DNA from: Blastocatellia bacterium
Lineage (GTDB): Bacteria > Acidobacteriota > Blastocatellia > Pyrinomonadales > Pyrinomonadaceae
Assembly: GCA_016789265.1 (NCBI GenBank)
Contig: JAEUQK010000018.1
Location: 62,001-126,000, forward strand
DNA length: 64,000 nucleotides
Direction of reading: 5' to 3'
Shown: positions 1 to 7,704 of the stretch, piece by piece
Position numbering within the stretch: the stretch's first letter is position 1
Layout of the letters: each line of letters starts with the position of its first letter
The notes under the pieces: model-generated
The model's input: the letters and a program-made list of their open reading frames with translations, nothing else
Databases searched by the model: none
What the model was told of the DNA's origin: nothing
Made by a program: the position numbers and the translations under genes

Positions 1-247
1 CCTCGGCGATGACCTGTTTCCCGAACGTAGGAGCATGATGGAAATGGGCGTCGAGCCTATGAAGGTCCAGTTCGTGAAGTTTGCTGACGGCATCGATTTC
101 GACGTTGCGTTCGCTGGAAAAAACGAAGTGCGGATCGAAGACATCTTCGTTACCACAATCGGAAAGAGCGACCTTATCAGGAACAAGATAGCTAGTGGCC
201 GACATAAGGATCTTGCCGACGTAGAACGCCTCGAACCCATGGACTGA
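1..247 (+). CDS. Nucleotidyltransferase-like protein, C-terminal fragment (cut by left edge)
   Basis: The open frame runs from base 2 with no start needed, so the gene begins outside the window; about 81 residues are visible. The tail has a GIDFDVAFAG-type strand and ends in an alpha-helical stretch with K-x-x-D-L-I-R-N-K and G-R-x-K-D-L-A-D-V-E-x-L-E. This is the usual C-terminus of small MNT/AbiEii-like or DUF6036 nucleotidyltransferases, where the lysine helix lines the active site. The catalytic G-S-x(n)-D-x-D part would lie upstream and cannot be seen, so the family call rests on the tail only. An internal ATG at 35 is available but would give an implausible 70-residue protein without the catalytic part. 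Confidence 0.6.
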   Translation, partial: LGDDLFPERRSMMEMGVEPMKVQFVKFADGIDFDVAFAGKNEVRIEDIFVTTIGKSDLIRNKIASGRHKDLADVERLEPMD

Positions 248-289
248 CGCTGGGAATATCCTGGCTTGTTTCTCGTGAAAAAGTCTCAT

Positions 290-1699
290 ATGAAATCTCT
301 AAAAGCGTTTTTCTTGCTAATACTGCTCGTTTGTCCACAGTTTGGTCTTGTATCTGTGACCTTAGCCGCCAATTCGGCTGTCGATATTCTGATCGCCGGA
401 GGCACTATTGTGACAATGGACGACGGTCGACGCGTTATCGAGGATGGTGCGGTCGCGATCAAAGGCGACAAGATCGTAGCGGTCGGCAAACGTTCCGAGA
501 TCGTACGAAAGTATCGGGCGAAGCAGACGATAAACGCCGCGGGCAAGGCGGTCGTTCCCGGGCTGATCAATACGCACACGCATGTTCCGATGGCTCTGTT
601 TCGTGGCATCGCGGACGACATGGACCTCCAGGAATGGCTGACGAAGTTCATATTTCCTGCCGAAGCGAAAAACGTAAACGAAGCGTTCGTTCGTGCCGGT
701 ACACGGCTCGGTCTTGCCGAAATGATCAAAGGCGGAACGACCACGTATTGCGACATGTATTACTTCGAGGACGCCATCGCCGATGAAACAAAGCGTGCGG
801 GCATGCGCGGCGTACTTGGCGAAACGATCCTCGATTTTCCGGCTCCCGACAACAAGACATGGGAAGACGGCATTTCGTACACCGAACGATTCATTCGCAA
901 ATGGCAGAACGATCCGCTGATCGTGCCTGCCATCGCGCCTCATGCACCCTATACAGTTTCACAGGAACATCTTCTTCAGGCCCGCGATGTTGCCAACAAA
1001 CTGAATGCACCGCTCGTCATTCATCTAGCCGAGGCGAATACGGAGACCGAATTCATTCAGCAGAAACATCAGGGCCAGCGGCCGATCGAGTTCGTTGAAA
1101 AGATCGGTTTCTTCACCAATAAGACCATCGCCGCACATGTCATTCAGGCAAACGACGCTGAGCTTGACCTGTTGAAAAAACACAACGTCGGCATAGCCCA
1201 TAACCCGCAATCCAATATGAAACTTGCGGCCGGAACGGCCCCGGTTCCGTCGATGCTTCGCAAGAACCTGAACGTCGGGTTGGGGACCGACGGTGCCGCG
1301 TCCAACAACGACCTTTCGATGTGGGAAGAAATGGACACGGCCGCCAAACTCCACAAGCTGACGTCCGGCGATCCCAAAATGCTGTCCGCTGAACAAGCGT
1401 TTGCGATGGCGACCATCGGCGGGGCTCGTGCCCTTCATGTCGGCGACATTACCGGATCTATCGAGGCCGGAAAGCGTGCCGACATTGCTATAGTCGACCT
1501 AGACAGCCTCCACCAAACGCCGATGTTCAATATCTATTCTCATCTGGTATATGCCACAAAGGCCGACGATGTGCGTTCTGTCATCATCAATGGCCGAGTG
1601 GTCATGCTCGACCGGCGTTTGCTCACCTTGAACGAAAGTGTTATAAAAAGAGACGCAAACACTTACCGTCAAAAAATCATCAATAGTTTGAAAAACTGA
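290..1699 (+). CDS. Exported amidohydrolase, MTA/SAH deaminase-like (TRZ/ATZ family)
   Basis: This is a metal-dependent amidohydrolase of the methylthioadenosine/S-adenosylhomocysteine deaminase and chlorohydrolase group, which removes an amino or chloro group from purine- or triazine-like rings. Counted from the ATG at 290, residues 1-27 form a signal peptide. The N-terminal beta-sandwich follows, then the metal motif N-T-H-T-H-V (H96, H98), H-A-P-Y-T-V, H-L-A-E, a later ligand His in A-A-H-V and the catalytic G-T-D-G-A-A-S-N-N-D. All metal ligands are present. The frame can also open at a TTG at 266, but the ATG places the signal peptide correctly. Family members are normally cytosolic, so export is unusual; substrate unknown. 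A probable terminator follows. Confidence 0.88.
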   Translation: MKSLKAFFLLILLVCPQFGLVSVTLAANSAVDILIAGGTIVTMDDGRRVIEDGAVAIKGDKIVAVGKRSEIVRKYRAKQTINAAGKAVVPGLINTHTHVPMALFRGIADDMDLQEWLTKFIFPAEAKNVNEAFVRAGTRLGLAEMIKGGTTTYCDMYYFEDAIADETKRAGMRGVLGETILDFPAPDNKTWEDGISYTERFIRKWQNDPLIVPAIAPHAPYTVSQEHLLQARDVANKLNAPLVIHLAEANTETEFIQQKHQGQRPIEFVEKIGFFTNKTIAAHVIQANDAELDLLKKHNVGIAHNPQSNMKLAAGTAPVPSMLRKNLNVGLGTDGAASNNDLSMWEEMDTAAKLHKLTSGDPKMLSAEQAFAMATIGGARALHVGDITGSIEAGKRADIAIVDLDSLHQTPMFNIYSHLVYATKADDVRSVIINGRVVMLDRRLLTLNESVIKRDANTYRQKIINSLKN

Positions 1700-1742
1700 T
1701 TATCGGGTTTTGATGATAAAGCCCGCTAAACTGATTTTTTGA
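1697..1742 (+). terminator. Probable terminator after the amidohydrolase
   Basis: An imperfect stem (TATCGGGTTT pairing with AAAGCCCGCTA around a TGATGAT loop) lies just after the stop and is followed within ten bases by a run of six T. The stem has mismatches, so this is a moderate call. Confidence 0.4.
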
Positions 1743-1834
1743 AGTTGAGTATTTTGCATGGGTCATCATAAGTGAGCCTTCTCGGTAGTTCGCTTGACCT
1801 TTACGGAAACTAAAGTCACACGGGAGGACTGAAA

Positions 1835-3178
1835 ATGCCGTTAAATGTCGGAAGGTTTTACACTTCGATTTTTCTGGTTTCATCAGCATTAGCAGCAGGA
1901 GTTTACGCACAATCGCCGCAGGCTTCGCAAAGCCCCGTCGCGCCTGCGACAACCACGCCGATAGCGAACGCGCCGACGTCTGCGGACGTGATGCGCGAAC
2001 GCATCTCAAAGGCAAAGGCGTTCATAGCTGTCCGCAATTACAACGCCGCGATCTACGAACTCGAAAACATTCGCCGCGAGACCGGCGATCAATCCGTTCA
2101 GGCAGTTACCAACGTACTGCTGATGAACAGTTACCTCGAACAGGGCGACCACAAGCGAGCCCAGGCATTTCTCAACCAACTCTACAACGAGCAAAAGACG
2201 ACCAAGCCGAACGCGTTGGCAAATTACTCGGCTGTTGCAGGACAAGTTATCAAGAGCGCCCGAAGCCAGGTCGAACGTTTTCGTTCGCTCGGGCTGATGG
2301 TCACCGACCGGAACCTGCCGCTTGAGGCCCTGAACGACCTCGAAAAGATGCGTGAAACGGTCGAATTGGTCATCACGCAGTCGAAGGAAATGAGCGCCGA
2401 CAAAGTAAGATCGGCGACCGCTCTCGGCCTTCTCGAGGAAGCTACCAACTCGCGTGCGATGGTCGCCCGCGATGATTACGACGCCCGCAAATGGCGCGAC
2501 GACCTTGCGGATTCCCGTGAGGCGATGGCGAGTTCGCGAAGCGTGATCGTCAACGCGGTTGACGGCACGACCGAACCGGCCAATCCGCCCGTTCAGCAGA
2601 ATACGGCAGCCGTAAACACGAACACGACGACCGCGGCATTGACGCAACCGGTATTCAAACCCGATGAGGCAAAACCGGCCGCGACGACATCCGCATTACC
2701 AGCGAACATTAAGCCGTCAGAGACGGCAATAGCCTCGAATACCGCGACTATCCCGACGCCAAGGCCGGTGGAAGAAAAGCCCGCCGCCCAGCCCGAACGA
2801 AGCAGGATCATCGCCGGTACATCGCAAGCCGCACAACAGCCGTCCGAGGACGCAGACGCCAACAAGGTCAAGGCTACCGCGTCGAGCAAACCGTTGAACG
2901 GTCCGCTCGAGGTCGGTTCGCTCTTGCCCTACGCAGCAAAACAGGCATCACCGGTCTATCCGGCAGCGGCCAAGACAATTCGCGCATCGGGCGTGGTAAA
3001 GGTCGAGGTTACTATCGACGAGAACGGCGACGTGGCAGAGGTCCAGAAAGCATCCGGTCCGGCATTGCTGCAGGGTTCGGCAAAGGACGCGATCAGGAAA
3101 TGGAAGTTTCGCCCGATCATTGTTGACGGCCAGGCCGTAAAGGCGACCGGGTTCATCAATTTCAACTTCTCGCTCTAG
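1835..3178 (+). CDS. Exported TonB C-terminal-domain protein with helical-repeat N-terminus
   Basis: The 447-residue protein has an N-terminal signal peptide (about residues 1-25, ending V-Y-A-Q) and a helical TPR-like region (about 40-230). A long Ala/Thr/Pro-rich linker (about 235-350) leads to a C-terminal TonB domain (about 365-447) with the family's S-P-V-Y-P-x-x-A, G-x-V-x-V-x-V-x-I-D-E-x-G and A-I-R-x-W-K-F-x-P motifs. TonB C-terminal domains contact outer-membrane receptors or act as periplasmic structural modules. There is no separate N-terminal anchor beyond the signal sequence, so this may not be a true energy transducer coupled to ExbBD. The start has a GGGAGG ribosome site at about 1821-1826. 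A hairpin terminator follows at 3202. Confidence 0.85.
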   Translation: MPLNVGRFYTSIFLVSSALAAGVYAQSPQASQSPVAPATTTPIANAPTSADVMRERISKAKAFIAVRNYNAAIYELENIRRETGDQSVQAVTNVLLMNSYLEQGDHKRAQAFLNQLYNEQKTTKPNALANYSAVAGQVIKSARSQVERFRSLGLMVTDRNLPLEALNDLEKMRETVELVITQSKEMSADKVRSATALGLLEEATNSRAMVARDDYDARKWRDDLADSREAMASSRSVIVNAVDGTTEPANPPVQQNTAAVNTNTTTAALTQPVFKPDEAKPAATTSALPANIKPSETAIASNTATIPTPRPVEEKPAAQPERSRIIAGTSQAAQQPSEDADANKVKATASSKPLNGPLEVGSLLPYAAKQASPVYPAAAKTIRASGVVKVEVTIDENGDVAEVQKASGPALLQGSAKDAIRKWKFRPIIVDGQAVKATGFINFNFSL

Positions 3179-3201
3179 CAAACATTTGATCTTTTTCAGC
3201 C

Positions 3202-3240
3202 GGCGGCAACCTTTTTTACGGGTTGGCCGCCTAATTTATT
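3202..3240 (+). terminator. Hairpin terminator after the TonB-domain gene
   Basis: GGCGGCAACC and GGTTGGCCGCC form a GC-rich stem with one bulge around a T-rich loop, followed by TAATTTATTT. It lies 24 bases after the stop codon. Confidence 0.5.
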
Positions 3241-3273
3241 TGGCAAATACGGCTTGCGCCGCGGCCCTGCGCC

Positions 3274-3302
3274 GGCGCAGGTGGCGCAGGTGGCGCAAGG
3301 GT
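3274..3302. repeat. Short tandem repeat, about three copies of GGCGCAGGT
   Basis: Two perfect copies of the 9-mer and a third degenerate one sit in the 248-base gap between the TonB-domain gene and the aminopeptidase. The only reading frames across it show no coding signal. Confidence 0.7.
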
Positions 3303-3426
3303 GGCGCGCTTAAAGGACCTTGGGCCGTTGATACTAAGTGCAATGATCACTTTCAGTTAGAGGCGAAGCAGTTATTTTTGTCCTTTGCGGTTTTGAAGCT
3401 TGAGTTGCGCCGCTGTTCATAATTAG

Positions 3427-6400
3427 ATGATCAAGTTAACCCGACCTATATTGCTGATATTTTTCTTCGTAATGGCTATCAATGCACAGTCACTGCCGCC
3501 CGGTCCGATCGAACCCGGGGTATCGCTTGAGCTCGCGAAATGGCGCGCGGCGCATTACAGCGACGTGCGGTACAAGCTGAATTTGACGCTCGAAAAGATG
3601 GCGCCGGTGCTGAAAGGGACGATCGAGGTGAGGGTGAACCTCAAAAGCTCCCCTCCTTACGAAGGAGGGGTGGCCGAAGGCCTGGGTGGTTCTCTTCTCG
3701 TGCTGGACTGGAGAAAGATCAGAGGTCACGAAGACAAGTCGACGATCTCGAAGTAACCCTTAACGGCAATCCTGCTGTGCTGTCGGCAGGAGAGAACCAC
3801 CCCGTCGCCGAAGCGGCGACACCCCTCCTTCGTAAGGAGGGGAGCCAGAGAGCGTCGCCTACCTACGTCGAGCAGAATGAACATCTCGTCTTCCGCGACG
3901 GCGTGGTGGCGGGCGAGAACGTGATCAAGCTCGATTTCACGTCGCCGATACTGACCAGCGGGTCGGCGATCACGCGGTATGTGGACAAGGAGGACGGGTC
4001 GGAGTACATCTACTCGCTGTTCGTACCGTCTGACGCGAGCACGGCCTATCCCGTGTTCGACCAGCCTGATCTGAAGGCCAGGTTCACGTTATCTATTTCT
4101 CAAGAACTCGATCAGCACAAGGAGCTTAAGCCCCAGCTCGATTGGCAGTTCATTTCCAATACGCAGGGAGAAGAGTTAGTCGTTGGGGCAGCGTTACGAA
4201 GTGGCGGCCGTTCCCTGGACTTTGTTACGGAGTTCGCCGAAACCAAACCGATCAGCACCTACGTCTTCGCGTTCGCGGCGGGGCCGTGGGAGAAGGTGTC
4301 GATGGCGGGCGGAGGAGGCGGTAACCTGAGCGGTAGCGAGGGTGCCCCACAGAGCAAAGGCCCGACGGGCACACTCCCTACCGGTCGTGTTACTGCCTCG
4401 GTGCCCGAGGGCTCGATTTACGTCCGCAAGTCCCAAGCAGCCAAGTTCAAACCGCACGCGGCCGAGGTCTTTCGCCTCAACCGCGAGGCGGTCAGGTATT
4501 TCGAGGAGTATTTCGACTACAAATTCCCGTTCCCGAAGTACGATCTGGTGTTGATACCGGAGTTTCCGTTCGGGGGGATGGAGCATGCGGGGGCGACCTT
4601 CCTTCGCGAATCGTCGATCATTTTTCCGCAGGAGCCGACCAAGAACGATCTTGTCTCGCGGGCGACCTTGATCTTTCACGAGACGGCGCATCAATGGTTT
4701 GGGGACACGGTGACGATGCGTTGGTTCGACGACCTTTGGCTGAAGGAAGGGTTCGCGACGTTCACGGCGTACAAGGCGCTTGAGAAGATCATGCCGGAGA
4801 TGAATAGCTGGAAGGTCTTTTACGAACGCATCAAACAGGGCGCCTACCAGACCGACTCCACCCGCGGCACCACGGCCATCTACCAGCCCATCCCGAACCT
4901 GAGCGCGGCCAAGAGCGCCTACGGCAACATCGTCTACAACAAAGCCCCGGCATTCCTCCGCCAGGCGGAGTTTTACCTAGGCGAGGACAAGTTCCAAACG
5001 GCCGTGCGGGCATTTTTGAAGAAGCATGAGTTTGGGAATGCGGGGTGGGAAGATTTGGTAAAGGAGTTCGAAAGAACGAGTGGACAGAATCAGCAAGCGT
5101 GGGCCAAGCAGTGGGTAACCGTTCCTGGAGTTCCGATCGTGAGACGCTCGCGTGTAGAAGTTGTTAACTGCCTTGATCTCTCCCTTTTTCAGAAAACTCC
5201 TATTGGAGAACCCGGAATGTGGCGGATGAACATCGAACCCCTCGTTCGGTTTGCAAATGGCAAGACATGGAGTGGCACTCGATATCGAATCGCATCAACA
5301 CCGTATGGCGGTATATGCGATGGCGCCCCATTTCCAAAGGTGGATTTCGCGTTTCCCAACTATCGGGACTACGGGTACGGCATCTTTCTGCTCGATGAGA
5401 AGAGCCGCGATTATGTTCTCAAGAACATCCAGAACGAGCGGGACCCGTTCCTGCGGTCAATGATGTGGGGCGCGTTGTGGGACAGCGTCCGCGAAGGCGA
5501 GCTGGACCCGCGGGAGTATGTGGAGTTGGTTTTGAAGGTTCTGTCGTCGTCCAAATCAGAGAACCACCCCGTCGCCGAAGCGGCGACACCCCTCCTTCGT
5601 AAGGAGGGGAGTTCTGTGATTGACGATGAGTCGACGACGGCGTTGCTGCTGAACCGTGTCGGGACGGCGATGAACTATTACATTGAGGACAGTGTCAGTA
5701 GCCCGCGCGTGAGCAAGGGCGCCGTCGGCACACAGGCGCCCTTCCTAACGGTCGGGCTACGGACACGGGTCGAGGACTTGCTTATAGCCGGCATGCAGAA
5801 CTCGCCGACGCAAGGACAGCGGATCACTTACTATCGGGCGTTTCTGAGTATAGCCTCGAGTGAGAAGGGGCGTGGTGTATTGAAAGGAATGTTGTCGAGC
5901 CAATTAACCACCCCGTCAGCCGAAGCGGCTGCCACCCCTCCTTCAAAAGGAGGGGAGTCGCGTGGTGTGACGATTCCGATACGAACAAAAGATAAGTTTG
6001 ACATCGTCACGCGGCTGCTCATCCTTAACGATCCCGAGGCTCCGAAGCTCCTCGCCGATCTGGAAAAGACCGAGACGGGCGATGATGCGAAGAGGTATGC
6101 TTACGCGGCGAAAGCCGGTATCCCGACGGCTGAGAACAAGGCGAAGTATTGGAACGATTTCGTTAATAACAAAGAGATCAGCGAAAGCTGGATCGAGGCG
6201 GCGTTCGGGCCGTGGAACTCGGTCAGACACAGCGAACTTACTTTGCCGTATCTGCAAAAGGCTTTGCAGGAGCTTCCGAATCACAAACGCAACCGCAAGA
6301 TATTCTTCGTCAACGGCTGGCTGGGCGCGTTCATCGGCGGCCAGCGAAGCGAAGAAGCGTTAGCGATAGTGAATAAATTCCTCGCTGATAACCCAAGGCT

Positions 6401-6497
6401 TGATAACGACTTAAGGCTAAAGATCCTCGAAAACGCTGACCTGATCGAACGCGCTGTTAAGATCCGTGGGAAATTTGGTCAGAACCGCCTACGTTAG
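3427..6497 (+). CDS. M1 family aminopeptidase, frameshifted near 3755 and carrying inserted palindromic elements
   Basis: This is an exported zinc aminopeptidase that trims N-terminal residues from peptides. The N-terminus starts at ATG 3427 with a signal peptide ending at N-A-Q and reads to a stop at 3754-3756. From about 3750 onward the homologous protein continues in the -1 frame to 6497, so one base seems to be missing near 3755, or the gene is broken. The body has the G-G-M-E-H substrate-binding loop (about 4576), the zinc motif H-E-T-A-H at 4677-4691 and the downstream glutamate in W-L-K-E-G-F-A-T. At least six double-hairpin elements (listed separately) are translated as extra low-similarity peptides. 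An ATG at 3540 opens the second frame, but the residues it adds are out of frame with the family and should not be taken as the start. The stop codon overlaps the RAYT gene. Confidence 0.85.
3648..3695 (-). repeat. Family A palindromic element, copy 1 (reverse orientation, in coding sequence)
   Basis: This 48-base double hairpin has a perfect 9-bp stem CCCCTCCTT/AAGGAGGGG with loop ACG, then GGCC-GAA-GGCC. It is the reverse complement of copies 2-4. Being 48 bases (16 codons) long, it keeps frame. It is read as S-S-P-P-Y-E-G-G-V-A-E-G-L-G-G-S between V-N-L-K and L-L-V-L-D-W of the aminopeptidase. Confidence 0.85.
3750..3760 (+). other. Frameshift site within the M1 aminopeptidase
   Basis: The upstream frame encodes the family-typical W-R-K-I-R-G-H-E-D-K-S-T-I-S and then hits TAA. 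The overlapping -1 frame continues with E-V-T-L-N-G-N-P-A and the rest of the enzyme. No slippery heptamer is visible, so a real one-base deletion or a sequencing/assembly error is more likely than programmed frameshifting. Confidence 0.75.
3791..3844 (+). repeat. Family A palindromic element, copy 2 (in coding sequence)
   Basis: This 54-base element contains GTCGCCG-AAG-CGGCGAC (7-bp stem) and CCCCTCCTT-CGT-AAGGAGGGG (9-bp stem). It is identical over all 54 bases to copy 3, 1.77 kb downstream in the same gene. It is translated as E-N-H-P-V-A-E-A-A-T-P-L-L-R-K-E-G-S. Confidence 0.92.
4321..4393. repeat. Family B palindromic element, copy 1 (in coding sequence)
   Basis: An imperfect palindrome of about 73 bases runs from GTAAC to GTTAC. 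The arms pair GCGGTAGCGAGGGTGCC with GGCACACTCCCTACCGGT with a few mismatches. It is translated within the aminopeptidase as a Ser/Gly/Pro-rich insert (L-S-G-S-E-G-A-P-Q-S-K-G-P-T-G-T-L-P-T-G-R). Confidence 0.6.
5558..5611 (+). repeat. Family A palindromic element, copy 3 (in coding sequence)
   Basis: This is a 54/54 match to copy 2 in the same orientation and reading frame, again giving E-N-H-P-V-A-E-A-A-T-P-L-L-R-K-E-G-S in the C-terminal helical domain of the aminopeptidase. Confidence 0.92.
5698..5760. repeat. Family B palindromic element, copy 2 (in coding sequence)
   Basis: This 63-base near-palindrome (GTAGCCCG at one end, CGGGCTAC at the other) has an inner stem AGGGCGCC-type/GGCGCCCT. 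It is 21 codons long, so frame is kept, and it adds a Gly/Val/Thr-rich insert (S-K-G-A-V-G-T-Q-A-P-F-L-T-V-G). It shares layout with the element at 4321. Confidence 0.65.
5904..5957 (+). repeat. Family A palindromic element, copy 4 (in coding sequence, different frame)
   Basis: The core matches copies 2 and 3 but the first stem is CAGCCG-AAG-CGGCTG, with changes on both arms that keep pairing. The second stem CCCCTCCTT/AAGGAGGGG is intact with loop CAA. It is read in a different codon phase from copies 2 and 3, giving T-T-P-S-A-E-A-A-A-T-P-P-S-K-G-G-E-S. Confidence 0.88.
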
Positions 6498-6510
6498 TGG
6501 GCGGCCAGTT
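6479..6510 (-). repeat. RAYT-flanking REP-like hairpin, left copy
   Basis: This 32-base element is the reverse complement of the right copy at 7037-7068 with 28 of 32 matches. It folds as CCGCCTAC-GTTA-GTGGGCGG. It spans the last codons and stop of the aminopeptidase and the first codons of the transposase frame. Confidence 0.85.
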
Positions 6511-7033
6511 AGTTTTGACTATTGCAAAGTGGAACAACACCGAATTACCGATAGCATATTTGATCACCTTTCGATCTTACGGAACTTGGCTCGCGGGCGA
6601 TGAACGCGGTTCGATCGACAAGTATCACAATTCATTCGGCGGGCCGCGAGCCGTAACCAGCAAAAACCGCGAAATGGAACACAATGCACGACTAAAAGGC
6701 CCGCCATTCTTATTGAACGCCGCTAGGCGACAGTTGGTTGAGCACGCGATTCGCGACGTCTGCAGTTTTCGAGCTTGGACGCTTATTGCGTTGAACGTAA
6801 GGACCAACCACGTACATATTGTTGTTTCCGGTCAGACTTCCTCGGGCAAGATCCTCGGCGATCTTAGGGCATACTCCACGCGGCATATTCGCGAACGTAA
6901 CGCGTGGAATTACGAGCAAAGTCCGTGGGCAGATAAAGGAAGCCGACGAAGTCTCTGGACCGAAGAACATGTCGGGGCGGCTTCCGATCACGTGATCAAC
7001 GGCCAAGGCGATCAGCTGCCAAAATTTGACTAA
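6497..7033 (+). CDS. REP-associated tyrosine transposase (RAYT, IS200-like Y1 HUH family)
   Basis: This single-strand DNA transposase-like protein is of the kind that processes REP hairpins. It shows the RAYT opening A-Y-L-I-T-F-R-S-Y-G-T-W-L-A-G-D-E-R-G-S-I-D, the HUH metal motif in T-N-H-V-H-I-V-V, and the C-terminal S-L-W-T-E-E-H-V with N-G-Q-G-D-x-L-P-x-F-D. The catalytic region has a Tyr in L-R-A-Y-S-T-R. The frame opens with GTG 6497, overlapping the aminopeptidase stop; a TTG at 6515 fits family N-termini better. The gene is full length (about 170-178 residues) and intact. Paired inverted hairpins flank it, typical of a domesticated RAYT with its own BIME-like target, and it is the only transposase gene in the window. 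Confidence 0.9.
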   Translation: MGGQLVLTIAKWNNTELPIAYLITFRSYGTWLAGDERGSIDKYHNSFGGPRAVTSKNREMEHNARLKGPPFLLNAARRQLVEHAIRDVCSFRAWTLIALNVRTNHVHIVVSGQTSSGKILGDLRAYSTRHIRERNAWNYEQSPWADKGSRRSLWTEEHVGAASDHVINGQGDQLPKFD

Positions 7034-7036
7034 CCA

Positions 7037-7068
7037 AACTGGCCGCCCGCTTACGCGGGCGGTTCTGA
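7037..7068 (+). repeat. RAYT-flanking REP-like hairpin, right copy
   Basis: AACTGG is followed by the perfect hairpin CCGCCCGC-TTAC-GCGGGCGG and TTCTGA. It is inverted relative to the left copy at 6479-6510 and lies four bases after the transposase stop, so it may also terminate transcription. Confidence 0.88.
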
Positions 7069-7078
7069 CATTTCAATC

Positions 7079-7129
7079 TTGACCAAAAAGTAATGATTTG
7101 CCATACTTTCAGGATAGGAAACGCAAACC
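7079..7129 (+). promoter_or_regulatory. Promoter of rrf2-sufB with a possible operator shared with nfu
   Basis: TTGACC (7079-7084) lies 17 bases before CATACT (7102-7107), a sigma70-type pair. The spacer (A-run, GTAA, GATT) and a CGCAAACC box at 7122-7129 are repeated at nearly the same spacing in the nfu promoter at 34970-35021. Control by the Rrf2 protein encoded just downstream is an inference. Confidence 0.6.
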
Positions 7130-7148
7130 CTTTATCGTTGTTTAGCTT

Positions 7149-7634
7149 ATGAAGATCTCGGCACAGGAAGAATATGGGCTTCGATGCCTGGTGCAGTTGG
7201 CGAATTTGAGCGAGGGCGACAGTTTGACGCTGCCGCAGATCGCCGACCGCGAAGGCATCTCGACGGCGAATGCCGGCAAGCTGATGTGGCTGCTCAATAA
7301 GGCCGGGTTCGTTAACTCGACGCGCGGCACAAAAGGCGGCTATTTTCTAGCGCGTCCGGCCGAAGATATCTATCTGAACGAGATAATCAAGGTGCTGGAC
7401 GAAGACGTGATGAACGCCCATTGCGGCAGTTATACCGGAGTAAAGGACGCGTGTGTGCACAACGGCGACTGCGGCATCAGGCCGGTGATAATCGGGCTGC
7501 ACGAGATAGTTGAAAACGCCTTGTCGCGAATAACGCTTGCGAGCCTGGTGGGCAGCGAAAAGTCGGTGGACGCGATGTTTCACAAGATACAGGGTATCCA
7601 TCGGACGATCGAACCAGTGACCAGCAGGCAGTAA
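7149..7634 (+). CDS. Rrf2-family Fe-S regulator (IscR/SufR-like)
   Basis: This is a winged-helix repressor that senses Fe-S status and controls the suf genes that follow. Residues 1-70 are the Rrf2 HTH ([12 protein letters not shown] start; [18 protein letters not shown] recognition helix; wing R-G-T-K-G-G-Y). Three cysteines (C92, C102, C108) lie where IscR binds its cluster, although the spacing C-x9-C-x5-C is wider than in E. coli IscR. It is 161 residues, normal length, and sits 70 bases upstream of sufB, as in many SUF operons. The promoter at 7079 has a twin upstream of nfu. Confidence 0.92.
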   Translation: MKISAQEEYGLRCLVQLANLSEGDSLTLPQIADREGISTANAGKLMWLLNKAGFVNSTRGTKGGYFLARPAEDIYLNEIIKVLDEDVMNAHCGSYTGVKDACVHNGDCGIRPVIIGLHEIVENALSRITLASLVGSEKSVDAMFHKIQGIHRTIEPVTSRQ

Positions 7635-7704
7635 GCAGAAGGCAGTTGGCGGGTGTCCGCGACGAACAACGAAAAATGAACGACGAACAACGGACGACGA
7701 ACGA
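7623..7704. repeat. Low-complexity spacer with short direct repeats
   Basis: The rrf2-sufB gap contains GGCAGTAAGCAGAAGGCAGT and then about four copies of ACGACGAAC/ACGAACAACG-like units up to the sufB start. No independent signal is evident. The GAACGA just before ATG 7705 is a weak ribosome site. Confidence 0.55.

Noticed and set aside
3186..3422. 78-residue frame between the TonB-domain gene and the aminopeptidase
   Set aside because: It covers a terminator and a tandem GC-rich repeat, has no ribosome site and encodes Arg/Ala-rich noise.
3540..3750. ATG at 3540 as the start of a 985-residue aminopeptidase
   Set aside because: The residues it adds (Arg-rich, not family-like) come from the wrong frame of the real N-terminus, which begins at 3427 with a signal peptide.
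3740..3760. Programmed -1 frameshifting in the aminopeptidase
   Set aside because: No slippery heptamer (X-XXY-YYZ) or well-placed stimulator is visible at the switch point; a deletion or sequence error is simpler.
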